64,000 bases of DNA from Agaribacillus aureus (GCA_030442055.1 JAUJEB010000001.1:2976001-3040000), one strand, 5' to 3'. Counted from the stretch's first letter, positions 8,598 to 18,436 are shown. Notes: a model not told the origin generated them from the sequence alone. Numbers and translations: made by a program.

Positions 8598-10739
8598 GTG
8601 AAAAATTTGTTCTCAATTTGCTTAATCACATGGTCATTATGTGCATGCAGCGTTAAAACGGAGAAAGGGCTTATCAATATTTTTATAGAGAAAACCACCC
8701 CACAAACCGAATTCGCAGTAAATAATATTGAAAGTCTTTACGGTCTGAAAAACATAAAGCAAGTCAAAGAATTGGAGGCCGCCGATATAATTGTCAAAGT
8801 TGATACCAGCTCGCAACTTAAACCGGAGGGTTATTCCATATCGGGAAAGGATAGAATAGTAATCACCGGTAAAGACGGCACCGGTGCAATGTACGGAATT
8901 TTAGACGTTGCCGAGCAAATCTCCTTTGGTAAAAAACCTGATGAAATAGAAGAAAAAGTTGTAATTCCCTATCAAAGAAACCGTTTTATAAAGTTTAACC
9001 TTCCATGGAATTCCTATCGCAATGGTGAAGCGCTTAGTCTTCATATGGAAACATGCAGAGACACTGTCTTTTGGCATGATTTCCTTGACATGATGGCCAT
9101 GAACCGTTTCAATGTGCTATCACTGTGGAACTTGCATCCATTTGAAGACATGATAAAACCGGAAAAATATCCCGAGGCATCTTCGCTTTCAGATGAGGAG
9201 CTTGCAGAACGCAAAAAGTTTTACACCACTATTTTCAGAATGGCAAAAGAAAGAGGTGTGCAAACCTATATTGTCAATTGGAATATTTTTGTCTCAAAAA
9301 AGTTTGCCGAGGCACATAACATTGCTGACTACAATAAAACCGGAGGTTTTTGGGGCGATGCCGACAATTCGGAATTGATTGAAGATTATACGAGGGAATG
9401 CATCAGGCAATTGATTAATGATTATCCCGATCTAACCGGCTTGGGTATTACTTTGGGTGAAAGAATGGGTGGAATGACCTCTACCGAGCGCAGAGACTGG
9501 ATTAACCGTACTGTGATAAAAGGTATGAGCATGGCTGACCGAAAAGTAAAATTACTTTATCGTGCGCCCTTATCTGCAGGCAAAACCTCACACGGTACCA
9601 CGGACAAGACCACAGAAATGGTGACAAGGGAGGTTTTAGATACACTTACAATTCCAGAAGAAACGATGATCAGCTTTAAATACAACTGGTCGCACGGACA
9701 TTCTTCCGACAAACTGTTTATCGTGCACGGTGGAAAACTTACCGACACCTATTGGAATCCGGCTCCGCATAATTATTCGGTGCTATGGACAATACGAAAC
9801 GAGGACTTTTTCACCCATCGCTGGGCGAAGCCGGATTTTGTACGCAATTTCCTTAAAAACAATATGAAGCGCTATACCAGTGGCTGTATAATAGGTTCGG
9901 AGTGTTATCTGCCTGCAAAAGACTATTTTACTAAAAGCGATATTATCAATAAACCTTTTAAATATGCTTTTGAACGTCAGTGGTTATGGTATTCAATCTG
10001 GGGAAGATTATTATACGACGATAAAACTGAGGATAAATTGTTTGCTGACCAATTAAACAGGAAATTCGACATAAAGAATGGTGAAAAACTTCTTGAAACA
10101 TGGAAGTTGGCCAGCGATTATTACCACAGATTTGCATCTTTCTATATGGGAACCTGGGATGCAACCATATACTCGGAAGCGTTTACGGCACTTTTACCCG
10201 ACAAAGTAGCTAACACAAGAAAAGCTAATATTATTACCATGGCCGGTATGGGAAATCGTCCAGTTTTAGACACAACAAAATACATCAATATTCAAGACTA
10301 TGTGTTAAATCCCGACAGAGATACAGAGCAAATTGTTTCTCCCGTTGAACTCGCCAATATAATGTACAAAAATGCGGAAAAGGTTCTTGAAGCAATTCCG
10401 GAGTTCGACGGTAACCAGGCCTTAAACATGGAAGTAACCGACCTTGAGCTATTGGCTTATTTGCAGAAATTCTTTGCCGAGAGAATTTTGGCTACGCTTG
10501 TATTAGCTGACAAAATCGTGCTGAAAAAGGAACTCGACAAAGAAAGAATTGATAAACACTTGAAATTATCAATCGATTATTGGAAGAAAATCACCGAGCT
10601 GAAAGGAAAATACAACAAAAAAGTTGTCCTCTATTTGTTTAATGCCGATTTGGATTACAATAACTATCTTGAAGTTTTGGCCGAGGAAAGAAAAAATGTG
10701 GATGGCATTGATACTTTTTATGAGCATGATTTAAGATAG
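8598..10739 (+). CDS. Glycoside-hydrolase-like lipoprotein (GH20b/GH67 N-terminal-type domain plus barrel)
   Basis: 713 aa from a GTG start at 8598; no ATG gives the lipoprotein signal. Lipobox LCAC places the lipid on Cys17. Residues about 25-115 (SLYGLKNIKQVKEL...GYSISGKDRIVITGKDGTGAMYGILDVAEQI) match the zincin-like N-terminal domain that precedes the barrel in GH20, GH67 and GH115 enzymes. A barrel-like region follows with FIKFNLPWNSYR, MNRFNVLSLWNLHPFE, GVQTYIVNWNIFV and LTGLGITLGERMGG, then a helical C-terminal third. I do not recognise the exact family or catalytic pair; E440-range residues in GERMGG are candidates only. It starts 36 bp behind the GH5 gene, so it probably finishes the same substrate, for example by removing uronic or amino-sugar decorations (inference). 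Confidence 0.65.
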   Translation: MKNLFSICLITWSLCACSVKTEKGLINIFIEKTTPQTEFAVNNIESLYGLKNIKQVKELEAADIIVKVDTSSQLKPEGYSISGKDRIVITGKDGTGAMYGILDVAEQISFGKKPDEIEEKVVIPYQRNRFIKFNLPWNSYRNGEALSLHMETCRDTVFWHDFLDMMAMNRFNVLSLWNLHPFEDMIKPEKYPEASSLSDEELAERKKFYTTIFRMAKERGVQTYIVNWNIFVSKKFAEAHNIADYNKTGGFWGDADNSELIEDYTRECIRQLINDYPDLTGLGITLGERMGGMTSTERRDWINRTVIKGMSMADRKVKLLYRAPLSAGKTSHGTTDKTTEMVTREVLDTLTIPEETMISFKYNWSHGHSSDKLFIVHGGKLTDTYWNPAPHNYSVLWTIRNEDFFTHRWAKPDFVRNFLKNNMKRYTSGCIIGSECYLPAKDYFTKSDIINKPFKYAFERQWLWYSIWGRLLYDDKTEDKLFADQLNRKFDIKNGEKLLETWKLASDYYHRFASFYMGTWDATIYSEAFTALLPDKVANTRKANIITMAGMGNRPVLDTTKYINIQDYVLNPDRDTEQIVSPVELANIMYKNAEKVLEAIPEFDGNQALNMEVTDLELLAYLQKFFAERILATLVLADKIVLKKELDKERIDKHLKLSIDYWKKITELKGKYNKKVVLYLFNADLDYNNYLEVLAEERKNVDGIDTFYEHDLR

Positions 10740-10822
10740 GCGTTTAGTGCTAAAGCCTGTAGATGCAGCTCTTTTCCATAATTACCTGAGAGATTTACTT
10801 CAGCCGTTTTAAGGAGAAAATA

Positions 10823-10847
10823 AAAAAGCCTCGTTTTGAGGCTTTTT
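10823..10847. terminator. Bidirectional intrinsic terminator
   Basis: AAAAAGCCTC (10823-10832) and GAGGCTTTTT (10838-10847) form a perfect 10-bp stem with a 5-nt loop. It has a T-run on both strands, so it can end the glycosidase operon on the + strand and the tRNA-Lys transcript on the - strand. Confidence 0.9.
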
Positions 10848-10862
10848 AAATGTTTCAGAATG

Positions 10863-10935
10863 TGATTCGACTGGGGCTCGAACCCAGGACCCTCTCCTTA
10901 AAAGGGAGATGCTCTACCAGCTGAGCTATCGAATC
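10863..10935 (-). tRNA. tRNA-Lys (UUU anticodon)
   Basis: Read on the - strand, the 73-nt cloverleaf has acceptor GATTCGA/TCGAATC with discriminator A, D-stem GCTC/GAGC, and anticodon stem TCTCC/GGAGA closing the loop CTTTTAA (anticodon TTT). The T-stem encloses GTTCGAG. CCA is not encoded. The bidirectional terminator lies 16 bp past its 3' end. It sits about 20 nt downstream of the structured RNA at 10957-11088 and may share its transcript. Confidence 0.97.
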
Positions 10936-10956
10936 AAAAAGGTAGTTAATTTGAAC

Positions 10957-11088
10957 ACTCACCCAATTTCCAGGGCAAGTTCAGCTAACTCATGATACCA
11001 CCTCTTACCCACCAAATCGGTGCACAGCAGAGGTTTCAAATTTTTGTTGATTGATACGCCTTCACAGGCGTTTCCTGTAATTGCGAGT
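10957..11088 (-). ncRNA. Structured small RNA, 6S-like (possibly the 6S-Flavo type)
   Basis: About 130 nt on the - strand. The two ends pair: 5' ACTC, CAATT and CAGG match 3' CCTG, AATTG and GAGT, forming a long closing stem with small internal loops. Inside are a small hairpin (ACGCC/GGCGT), a long terminal arm (ACCTCT/AGAGGT enclosing CACC/GGTG), and another small hairpin (AGTT/AACT) in a mostly open centre. A closed end stem, a large bubble with small hairpins and a terminal arm is the architecture of 6S RNA, the RNA polymerase mimic. A canonical promoter sits directly upstream. A 43-codon frame also runs through it but lacks a start codon, so I prefer RNA. The 6S assignment is inference from shape; I cannot run a covariance search. 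Confidence 0.5.
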
Positions 11089-11089
11089 G

Positions 11090-11119
11090 CAAAATTAATC
11101 TCAATTGATTAAAATGCAA
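11090..11119 (-). promoter_or_regulatory. Bacteroidota-type promoter for the 6S-like RNA
   Basis: On the - strand, TTG (11119-11117), a 19-bp spacer and TAATTTTG (11097-11090) match the TTG-N19-21-TAnnTTTG consensus fully. The start of the RNA is expected about 5-7 nt later, at the first paired bases of the closing stem. Confidence 0.75.
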
Positions 11120-11421
11120 AAAAATAATTACAAATTTAGTATGTCAATTCTATTTGGCTTATTAGCTTAATTGTAAATACCTAATAATCAATTAAATACA
11201 CATCAAAAATCTCAACAGATTCTTCACAGGATTTTACATCCATGCCCCAAATTCCGGATGTTACGTCAACCCCATTATACGGCTTCGGCCTGACTTTTTA
11301 AAATGTCACGGCCAATCAGGAACCCACTGCTAGACGGTTTGTTAATTAAAGTTAAATCTTTGTAAGTTCATTGCTGATTTACTTAATTTCGCGGTGGTAG
11401 ATAAAATTTTTATTTAGTACA

Positions 11422-12153
11422 ATGCCCGTTACTTCATTCAGGTTGTTTCTTTTGGTAATTTTTGTTTTTGGATCAATCCTGGCATCCGCACAGACAGGGT
11501 CTTCCAATCTTAAGATGGCCGACTCTTTATTTGCCGAAAATAAATTCACCGAGTCTTTCGTGATTTATGAGGGGCTATTGGAAACCCGGAAACAGTCCTC
11601 ACCACAAATGTTACTCAAGATGGCCTTTATAAAAGAAGGCTTAAAGGACTATAGTAAAGCGTTGTATTATCTAAATCTGTACTATTTGCAAACCACTGAT
11701 AAAAGGGTCCTGAAAAAAATGGAAGAGTTAGCCAGAAATCATGACCTTACCGGTTATGAATATTCGGACTGGGAATTTTTCATGATGCTTTACAGGAAGT
11801 ACAACAGCTATATTACTTACTTTTTATCGGCCCTTGCTTTGCTATTGTTCGGGATTATTTTCAAGCAAAAACGACGGCACAGCAGCAAACCTGTTGCCAC
11901 CGGGATCTTATTAACATTTGTATTGGCCATATTCTTCTTTCATATCAATTTTTCAGACAAGTACAATAAAGGTATCATCGTGCAGGCAGATGCCTATTTG
12001 ATGGATGCCCCTTCATCCGGTGCAGACTTGGTTAACATTGTCGATAAAGGACACAGGGTAAAAGTATTGGACAAAAAGGATGTATGGGTAGAAATTGAGT
12101 GGCAGGGAGACAAAGCCTTTATCCGCGAAAATAACATTGCCACACTTCATTAA
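11422..12153 (+). CDS. TPR and SH3-domain inner-membrane protein (BatE-like)
   Basis: 243 aa. Signal peptide (about 1-23), then TPR-like helices (about 28-95, ADSLFAENKFTESFVIYEGLL and KDYSKALYYLNLYYL), two membrane helices (about 130-148 and 156-174), and a C-terminal bacterial SH3 domain (about 185-243, GIIVQADAYLMDAPSSGAD...VEIEWQGDKAFIRENNIA). This order resembles BatE-type proteins of Bacteroidota, which contribute to envelope stress tolerance. No other Bat genes are adjacent, so the name is only a resemblance. Confidence 0.7.
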   Translation: MPVTSFRLFLLVIFVFGSILASAQTGSSNLKMADSLFAENKFTESFVIYEGLLETRKQSSPQMLLKMAFIKEGLKDYSKALYYLNLYYLQTTDKRVLKKMEELARNHDLTGYEYSDWEFFMMLYRKYNSYITYFLSALALLLFGIIFKQKRRHSSKPVATGILLTFVLAIFFFHINFSDKYNKGIIVQADAYLMDAPSSGADLVNIVDKGHRVKVLDKKDVWVEIEWQGDKAFIRENNIATLH

Positions 12154-12180
12154 AAATCACCAGGTAATTGATAAAACGCC

Positions 12181-12987
12181 TTATTTGAACGGGGAGTCAG
12201 CTTCTTTTGCCAGCGCGTTGTAAACCATTTTATCCATGAAGCCTGGGAAGAACTTATTCATCCACACCACAAATTTGCCTTGTGTGGTTAGTAGCAAAAA
12301 CTTTTTCCTTTTTTTGGTGGCTTTATAAATCGACAAGGCACATTCCTCGGCAGACATTTCTTTGCTCTCATCTCGCGGTGATTCACCCTGCACGCTGCCG
12401 TCTTTTGTGAGTGCCACTTTTCTAATATTGGAGGTGGTGAATCCCGGGCACGCCGTTAAAATATGCACACCTTTCTTCAGCATTTCTGTTCTCAACGCCT
12501 CGAGGAATCCCTGCAAGGCAAATTTAGAGGCAGAATATCCTACACGGGCCGGCAAGCCGCGATAACCGGCGATAGAAGATACACCTACCACGGACCCTTT
12601 ACTTTTTATAATATGAGGCAAGCAGTATTTGGTGGCATACAAAGCACCGTAAAAATTAATATCCATAACTTTTTTTATCACCTCCAGGTCTACTTCTTCA
12701 AAAAGGGCTCTCATAGATATGCCTGCATTATTGATCAAAATATCTATACCACCCCATAGCTCAACAGCATAGCTCGCCATGGCTTTGTTGTCCTCTTCTT
12801 TACTAACATCGGCCTGAAAACTTTCTACCTCGATACCAGATGATTGCAAAGATGCCTTAGTAGCATCCAACGCCGATTGATTGCGTCCGGTAATTAATAT
12901 CTTAGCGCCCTGCTTACCAAACTGGAAGGCCAATGCCTTGCCAATACCAGATGAACCCCCAGTGATAACAACTATTTTATCTTTCAT
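12181..12987 (-). CDS. Short-chain dehydrogenase/reductase (SDR family)
   Basis: 268 aa with all classical SDR marks: the dinucleotide-binding TGGSSGIG (9-16), NNAG (86-89), the catalytic Ser near 138 and YSASK with Tyr151 and Lys155. The C-terminal part (ACPGFTTSNIRK, then KRKKFLLLTTQGKFVVWMNKFFPGFMDKMVYNAL) is hydrophobic and may touch the membrane, as in lipid- or ketosphinganine-type reductases. The substrate is not evident. It is convergent with the TPR/SH3 gene, 27 bp from its stop. Confidence 0.92.
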   Translation of the reverse strand: MKDKIVVITGGSSGIGKALAFQFGKQGAKILITGRNQSALDATKASLQSSGIEVESFQADVSKEEDNKAMASYAVELWGGIDILINNAGISMRALFEEVDLEVIKKVMDINFYGALYATKYCLPHIIKSKGSVVGVSSIAGYRGLPARVGYSASKFALQGFLEALRTEMLKKGVHILTACPGFTTSNIRKVALTKDGSVQGESPRDESKEMSAEECALSIYKATKKRKKFLLLTTQGKFVVWMNKFFPGFMDKMVYNALAKEADSPFK

Positions 12988-13274
12988 TTTTTACGATCAT
13001 AAATGCGGCTGTAAAAATAGAAAATAATTTATTATACCACCATTTGACCATACAATCCGTTGAATTAATAATTGTGGTAATTTTGGAATCTTCTATTTTC
13101 GCACAGGCAACTTATCAGCTAAAATTCGCATCAATAGAAAATATATTGCCAATGTTAAAATACTACAGGCTGCCAATGTGTTTTAATAGTATTGGGTGGC
13201 ACTTTTTATGGAATGGAACAATAAAGTATCTCGTAGTTTAGTACTGTTCAAATAGCAATTACCAACGTTTATAA

Positions 13275-15728
13275 ATGAAAAAAACAGTTACGCTTCTTTA
13301 TTATTTTAGCATTGCGTTGATATTATTTTGTCTGAATACCTATCAGGCTTCTGCCGCCAAGATTTTTGGGAGGGTAATGGATGAAGATAATCAGGGACTG
13401 CCGTTCGCCACCCTATACCTGAAAAATACCTCCATTGGCACCACCACAAATGCTGAAGGGAATTACTCGCTGGAGGTAAGCCCTGGTAAATACGAAGTAG
13501 TATTTCAATTTGTTGGTTATAAAAAGACTGTAAGAGCGGTCACTGTAGGATCGGAAGATATTGAATTAAATGTCAATATGGCCACGGAGGTAACCACGTT
13601 AAAGGAAGTAGTGGTCAACGCACAAAGTGAGGATCCGGCCTACGCTATTATAAGAAAAACCATTAAAAAGAGAAAATATTATCAAAAAGAAGTATCCGGC
13701 TATGACTGTAAAGTATATATCAAGGGCCTTCAGCGACTCGATGAAAGGCCAGAAAAGATATTTGGGTTTAACGTGACCATCGACACCGGCATTGTGTATC
13801 TCTCCGAGTCCGTATCTGAATTTAGTTTTAGGCAACCTGATAAAATCAAGGAGACCATGATCTCGTCTAAGGTAAGTGGTAGCAATAATGCTTTTAGCTT
13901 CAATCAGGCTTCTGAGATGATGTTTAGTTTTTATGATAACATTCTCGACGTGGAGGGAATCAGCGAGCGGGGTTTTGTTTCTCCCATTGCTACCAATGCC
14001 CTTATTTTTTACAGGTATCAATTAGAGGGAACCTTTATGGATGGCAATCAGCTGGTCAATAAAATAAGGGTCACGCCTATTCGCAAAAGCGACCCGGTCT
14101 TTAGTGGACTGATCTATATCAATGAAGACTCCTGGAGGATCCATAGTGTTGATCTGTTGCTGACCAAAGCCAACCAGATAGAATTTGTCGACAGCCTGCG
14201 CGTCAACCAGGTTTATGCACCGGTGGAAAATGACCGCTGGATGTTACTATCGCAGCGGTTTAAATTTCAATTCAAGGCACTTGGCTTTAAAGGTAGTGGA
14301 TATTTCATTTCCATTCATTCTAATTACCATATTGAAAAGGAACATGAAAAAAAATACTTCACCAATGAGATTATGTCGGTTAGTGACGGCGCCAATAAAC
14401 GAGATAGCCTTTACTGGCAAAAAATCAGGCCCATACCACTGACACATACCGAAATCAAAGATTACCATGTAAAGGACAGTTTATCTATTATTAAGGAATC
14501 CAAACCATATAAAGACTCTATTGATCGCAAAAGCAACGAGTTATCTATCGGTGGCATTATGTTGGCAGGATACACATATAGCAACTCATTTAAGAAACAT
14601 TATTTTACCATCAATCCGGTGATAAGCGCCTTTCAATTCAACACGGTGGAAGGCCTGGTCACCAACTTAAATTTAAGCTATACCAAGCACTACGAAAACA
14701 ATCAGTTTTTCAGAATCACACCAGACGTTCGCTATGGATTTTCAAGTAATGATTTCTATGGCCAAATTGAAGGTTTTTATTACTACCGCCCCAAAAAGTT
14801 TTCTTACGTTAGCGTCAAGGCCGGCAAATACATTTACCAGTTTGATCCTGCCACACCCATCAGCCCTTTAATCAATAGTTATACCACGCTGGTGGAAGAG
14901 AAAAATTTCATGAAGGTTTATGAGAAAGCCTTTGTCAGATTTCGTCATCGCAGTGAGTTATGGAATGGCGTGTTATTAACAACTACGTTAGCTTATGAAG
15001 ATAGAAAACAGTTGTTTAATACCACGAGCTATACCTTCCGGGACCAGGATGATAAGATCTTTACCCCCAATGCTCCGGTCAATACGTTATTAGGCGACAC
15101 TTCATTTCCGGACCATCAGGCTCTCATTATAGGATTTGACCTGCGTCTGCGTTTTGCTCAAAAATATATCAGCCGTCCAAACAGGAAAGTAAATTTGGGT
15201 TCGAAGTATCCAACGGTAACGATTAACTACAGAAAGGCTATTGACGAGGTACTCGGTAGCGATGTTAAATATGACCTGCTTCAACTATCGGTAGACGACC
15301 GCCTGAATTTTGGCTTGTTTGGATCGGGCAATTACCGGATAAGCGGCGGTACATTCATCCAAAATGACAAGACTTATTTTATGGATTTCAAACATTTCAA
15401 TGGAAATCAAACCAGTTTCTCTTCATTTGAACCAGGTAATTTTCAATTATTGGATTACTATCTCTACAGTACTAACAATAACTTTTTCAAAGCGCATTAC
15501 GAACACCATTTCAATGGATTTATTATCAATAAACTTCCATTGCTAAGGAAAACAAGGGTTCAGGCTGTGTCTTCATTAAATTACCTCAAGACCTCAGAGG
15601 TGCGTAATTATCTGGAATTTGGGGTAGGCCTGGAACACATATTCAAGGTACTCAGGGTAGATTATTACCTGGGCTTCTTATCGGGCAAGAAAATACAAAA
15701 CGGCTTTAGAATTGGTGTAGGATTTTAA
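13275..15728 (+). CDS. DUF5686 outer-membrane protein with carboxypeptidase-like N-terminal domain
   Basis: 817 aa. The signal peptide (about 1-27) is followed by a carboxypeptidase-D regulatory-like Ig domain (about 28-112, KIFGRVMDEDNQGLPFATLYL and GNYSLEVSPGKYEVVFQFVGY). The long remainder matches the DUF5686 family: KKRKYYQKEVSGYDCKVYIKGLQRL, SEVSEMMFSFYDN-like segment, and a beta-strand-rich C-terminal half ending in GFRIGVGF, compatible with an outer-membrane barrel. Function is unknown for the family. The 287 bp before it have no gene I can support. Confidence 0.85.
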   Translation: MKKTVTLLYYFSIALILFCLNTYQASAAKIFGRVMDEDNQGLPFATLYLKNTSIGTTTNAEGNYSLEVSPGKYEVVFQFVGYKKTVRAVTVGSEDIELNVNMATEVTTLKEVVVNAQSEDPAYAIIRKTIKKRKYYQKEVSGYDCKVYIKGLQRLDERPEKIFGFNVTIDTGIVYLSESVSEFSFRQPDKIKETMISSKVSGSNNAFSFNQASEMMFSFYDNILDVEGISERGFVSPIATNALIFYRYQLEGTFMDGNQLVNKIRVTPIRKSDPVFSGLIYINEDSWRIHSVDLLLTKANQIEFVDSLRVNQVYAPVENDRWMLLSQRFKFQFKALGFKGSGYFISIHSNYHIEKEHEKKYFTNEIMSVSDGANKRDSLYWQKIRPIPLTHTEIKDYHVKDSLSIIKESKPYKDSIDRKSNELSIGGIMLAGYTYSNSFKKHYFTINPVISAFQFNTVEGLVTNLNLSYTKHYENNQFFRITPDVRYGFSSNDFYGQIEGFYYYRPKKFSYVSVKAGKYIYQFDPATPISPLINSYTTLVEEKNFMKVYEKAFVRFRHRSELWNGVLLTTTLAYEDRKQLFNTTSYTFRDQDDKIFTPNAPVNTLLGDTSFPDHQALIIGFDLRLRFAQKYISRPNRKVNLGSKYPTVTINYRKAIDEVLGSDVKYDLLQLSVDDRLNFGLFGSGNYRISGGTFIQNDKTYFMDFKHFNGNQTSFSSFEPGNFQLLDYYLYSTNNNFFKAHYEHHFNGFIINKLPLLRKTRVQAVSSLNYLKTSEVRNYLEFGVGLEHIFKVLRVDYYLGFLSGKKIQNGFRIGVGF

Positions 15729-15753
15729 AGCGTCTGCCAGTAAATCTTATGGG

Positions 15754-18363
15754 TCAATGTATTACGGAAATGGTCCCCTTATATTCCGCATTTGTAAATC
15801 TGAGGAAATAATAATAGACGCCAACAGAGGCACCGTCACCATCCCATTCGAAAGCTCTGTCGTCATCTCTGAACATTAGATTCCCATGCCGGTTGTAAAT
15901 AGAGATCTCCAGGAATTGATTGTCACAATTGTCTTTGGGAAGATTAGGCACCGTAAAAGAGTCATTGTAACCATCCCGGTTAGGGGTAAATACATTTGGC
16001 GGAATAAATTCAGTGTCATCAACGAAGATGTCTTCCACGCCTATTTCAACTTTTATGGTATCATATTGAGGTTTAATGCAATAGTTGTCCCATACAATAA
16101 ATGAAAAAGTAAAAAATTCATCTTGTTCCTGGACAATGCTGGGAGGTTCGGCGATTGCCGTTATATCCGAACAGGAAGGGACCCAGGTAAACAGGGAACT
16201 TACTTTTCCAAGTCCTTTCGCCGCCTCAAATGTGTAATTAAGGTTCTCATATTTTTCCCTGTCCAGCAAATCTATAAAGACAGAATCATTATCCAGGTCT
16301 GTGCCAATGACGTTTAAACTAACCTGTTCACCTACCTTAAATATTAAAGGCTGACTTACCACTTCGCTAAAACTTATCTCAGGGTGTTCATTTTCCGGTG
16401 GAAGTATTACCACGCTAACCTGCAGGGTGTCAGCATTGGGAAATTTGCATTTATCCTGATCGGTGGCAATGAAATAAAAATTAAACTCATTCCTAAAATC
16501 AAGGTCAATTAGATCACAGTCCAGGTCCCACAAAAACGGCGAAACGACATTGGTAAAACCCTCCGCGCCATCAAATTTTATTTGGTAGAAATCCATGGGA
16601 AAACCATCGGGTTCAACGCGCAATGTAACAAAGTCATCATCAATATCTTTGGCAAAGACATTAAAATCCAGGGTCTCACCGATGTAAGCAAAAAAGGTAT
16701 TATTAGGCAAATCTGTAGATACTACCGGGTCATTGTTGGTTGGCAATTTCACCGAAAGCGAAAGACTTAATGTATCGCCATTGCCCTGCCGGCACTCGTC
16801 GAGGTCGTCAACAATCACCCAAAGGTCAAACTCAGTCCGCTGTGTGAAATCATATACATCACAGCCTGTCTCCCACATAAACTCCGCCTCTAGCTTCCCG
16901 GGTTCACTCAGCGTGGTTTTGATGCTCATGCCAAAGTCGGCCATGTTAAACCCGTCATGGGTAACGGCAGTGACGGCCATCAAATCATTGTCACTATCAA
17001 TTCCTTCTATGGGCAAAACATAAACTTCACCCTCCCTTACCTGCTCGGTTACACTTTCCGCAGCGGGGTTCACAATCTCCGGATCGGCATTGGGAGGCGG
17101 TTGAATAATCACCCCAATTCTGACGGTGTCGGATAACGGAAGGCTACAGGCATCGTCGTAGGCAATCAGATCGATGTACATCGGCTTATTTTCGGAGTAG
17201 GGACAATCCGGAAAGCACACTTCTGTTTTCAACGTATCATTCTCATTGACCACAAAACCGCTATTCAAGGACAAAATCCCGGAAACATTGGCGGAAAAAT
17301 TCACCGGCCGCGCCCGAATGGTCAGCGCCTCGGGCGCATCTGCATCCTGCACAAATAACTCCATGCATTTTGGCGAATCGTCACTGGTAAAAGTAATGAT
17401 GGATCCATCTTTATAGAGATCGGTCTGGCCCTTGATTCTGGCAAATATTTCAGGCGGACTGCCGGGGTTGGGGCAATCAATTACCAACATCTGAAAGTCT
17501 CTTCTGACCTCACCAATCTTTTTCCCATTCCTGTATTCTTCCGCCCTGACCGCAAAAACAAATAAGCCTGCCATCGAAGGGGTTACCGTCAACAAGCCGG
17601 TAGGTGACACATTTAAAGAGGGTGTGCCAGGAATCTGGTTGTCAATATCCACCCCGCTTATCCAGGGCACATCTCCGTGCGGCGCCGGTGTAGGCGTCGG
17701 AACCGGCGCTATGGTCGAACTATTTAATGGATTGATCATAGAATAAACTATGGAGTCCCCATCGGCGTCACTTCCTGCAAAATCAACATAATAAAACTGC
17801 CCTACACATGCATAATCGCTCAATGGCGGAAACAGGACGGGGGAAGAGTTGACAAACGGTTCACCCTCTTCGTCTACCACAGGGGGAAACTCAAGATAAA
17901 AGGTCTGTCCGACCGTGTTGGGAGAAACCAAAACGATGTTATCAATTGTGTTATTCCTGCAACACCTTTCCCAAACCAGATAATAACCCTCAGACTCGTT
18001 AAATACATTAGGCGATAAAAGGACTCTGGTGGTATAAAACAGCCTTCTGGTTCTTAAAGACTCAATGGTACAATCGATGTTGGTATAGGGTACAAATGTG
18101 GTAGAGGTCTTTGACAATGTTACCGTGCGAATAAAGCGATCGTCACGTTTGCTGTAAATATAGGCGGTTAGGCTGTTTTCCCGTTGTAATATGGACTGCT
18201 CCCCATTTACATCATCAAAATAAAGCACTAAATTAATATCGTAATTGTAGCCACTTTGATGAACCATTTCAAATTCACCTCCAACTATGTGGGTACCAAT
18301 GACTTTTCCTGAGAAAAAGAGACAAAGGAAGGTAAAAAGGTAGGTTTTTACAGAAAAATTCAT
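15754..18363 (-). CDS. Large T9SS cargo protein with gliding-motility-associated C-terminal domain
   Basis: 869 aa. Signal peptide (about 1-23, ending KVIGTHIVGGEFEM). The body has several Ig/cadherin-like repeats of about 110 residues, seen as recurring PPENEHPEI / PTNNDPVV / PPPNADPEI junctions and DNDLMAVT / DDDFVTLR / DNDSVFID motifs. The C terminus (PPNVFTPNRDGYNDSFTVPNL...SIYNRHGNLMF...WDGDGASVGVYYYFLRF) is a type B T9SS sorting domain. It is exported by T9SS and probably stays cell-associated. Its sequence differs clearly from the later array proteins, so it is not part of that family. It is divergent from rlmD across 73 bp. Confidence 0.9.
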   Translation of the reverse strand: MNFSVKTYLFTFLCLFFSGKVIGTHIVGGEFEMVHQSGYNYDINLVLYFDDVNGEQSILQRENSLTAYIYSKRDDRFIRTVTLSKTSTTFVPYTNIDCTIESLRTRRLFYTTRVLLSPNVFNESEGYYLVWERCCRNNTIDNIVLVSPNTVGQTFYLEFPPVVDEEGEPFVNSSPVLFPPLSDYACVGQFYYVDFAGSDADGDSIVYSMINPLNSSTIAPVPTPTPAPHGDVPWISGVDIDNQIPGTPSLNVSPTGLLTVTPSMAGLFVFAVRAEEYRNGKKIGEVRRDFQMLVIDCPNPGSPPEIFARIKGQTDLYKDGSIITFTSDDSPKCMELFVQDADAPEALTIRARPVNFSANVSGILSLNSGFVVNENDTLKTEVCFPDCPYSENKPMYIDLIAYDDACSLPLSDTVRIGVIIQPPPNADPEIVNPAAESVTEQVREGEVYVLPIEGIDSDNDLMAVTAVTHDGFNMADFGMSIKTTLSEPGKLEAEFMWETGCDVYDFTQRTEFDLWVIVDDLDECRQGNGDTLSLSLSVKLPTNNDPVVSTDLPNNTFFAYIGETLDFNVFAKDIDDDFVTLRVEPDGFPMDFYQIKFDGAEGFTNVVSPFLWDLDCDLIDLDFRNEFNFYFIATDQDKCKFPNADTLQVSVVILPPENEHPEISFSEVVSQPLIFKVGEQVSLNVIGTDLDNDSVFIDLLDREKYENLNYTFEAAKGLGKVSSLFTWVPSCSDITAIAEPPSIVQEQDEFFTFSFIVWDNYCIKPQYDTIKVEIGVEDIFVDDTEFIPPNVFTPNRDGYNDSFTVPNLPKDNCDNQFLEISIYNRHGNLMFRDDDRAFEWDGDGASVGVYYYFLRFTNAEYKGTISVIH

Positions 18364-18436
18364 TTATGAATATACACATAAATTCTTTTTTTTGCGCTCT
18401 GATATGTTATGAAATTTTGAAAAAATTAAATTTTTC

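Noticed and set aside
10967-11100. A - strand frame of about 48 codons (reading ALAITGNACEGVSINKN...) over the 6S-like RNA
   Set aside because: It has no start codon, and base pairing explains the sequence better: the ends pair and three internal hairpins are seen.
16733-17023. + strand frame of 96 codons opposite the large T9SS cargo gene
   Set aside because: It lies wholly antisense to a well-supported coding region and shows no protein-like features.
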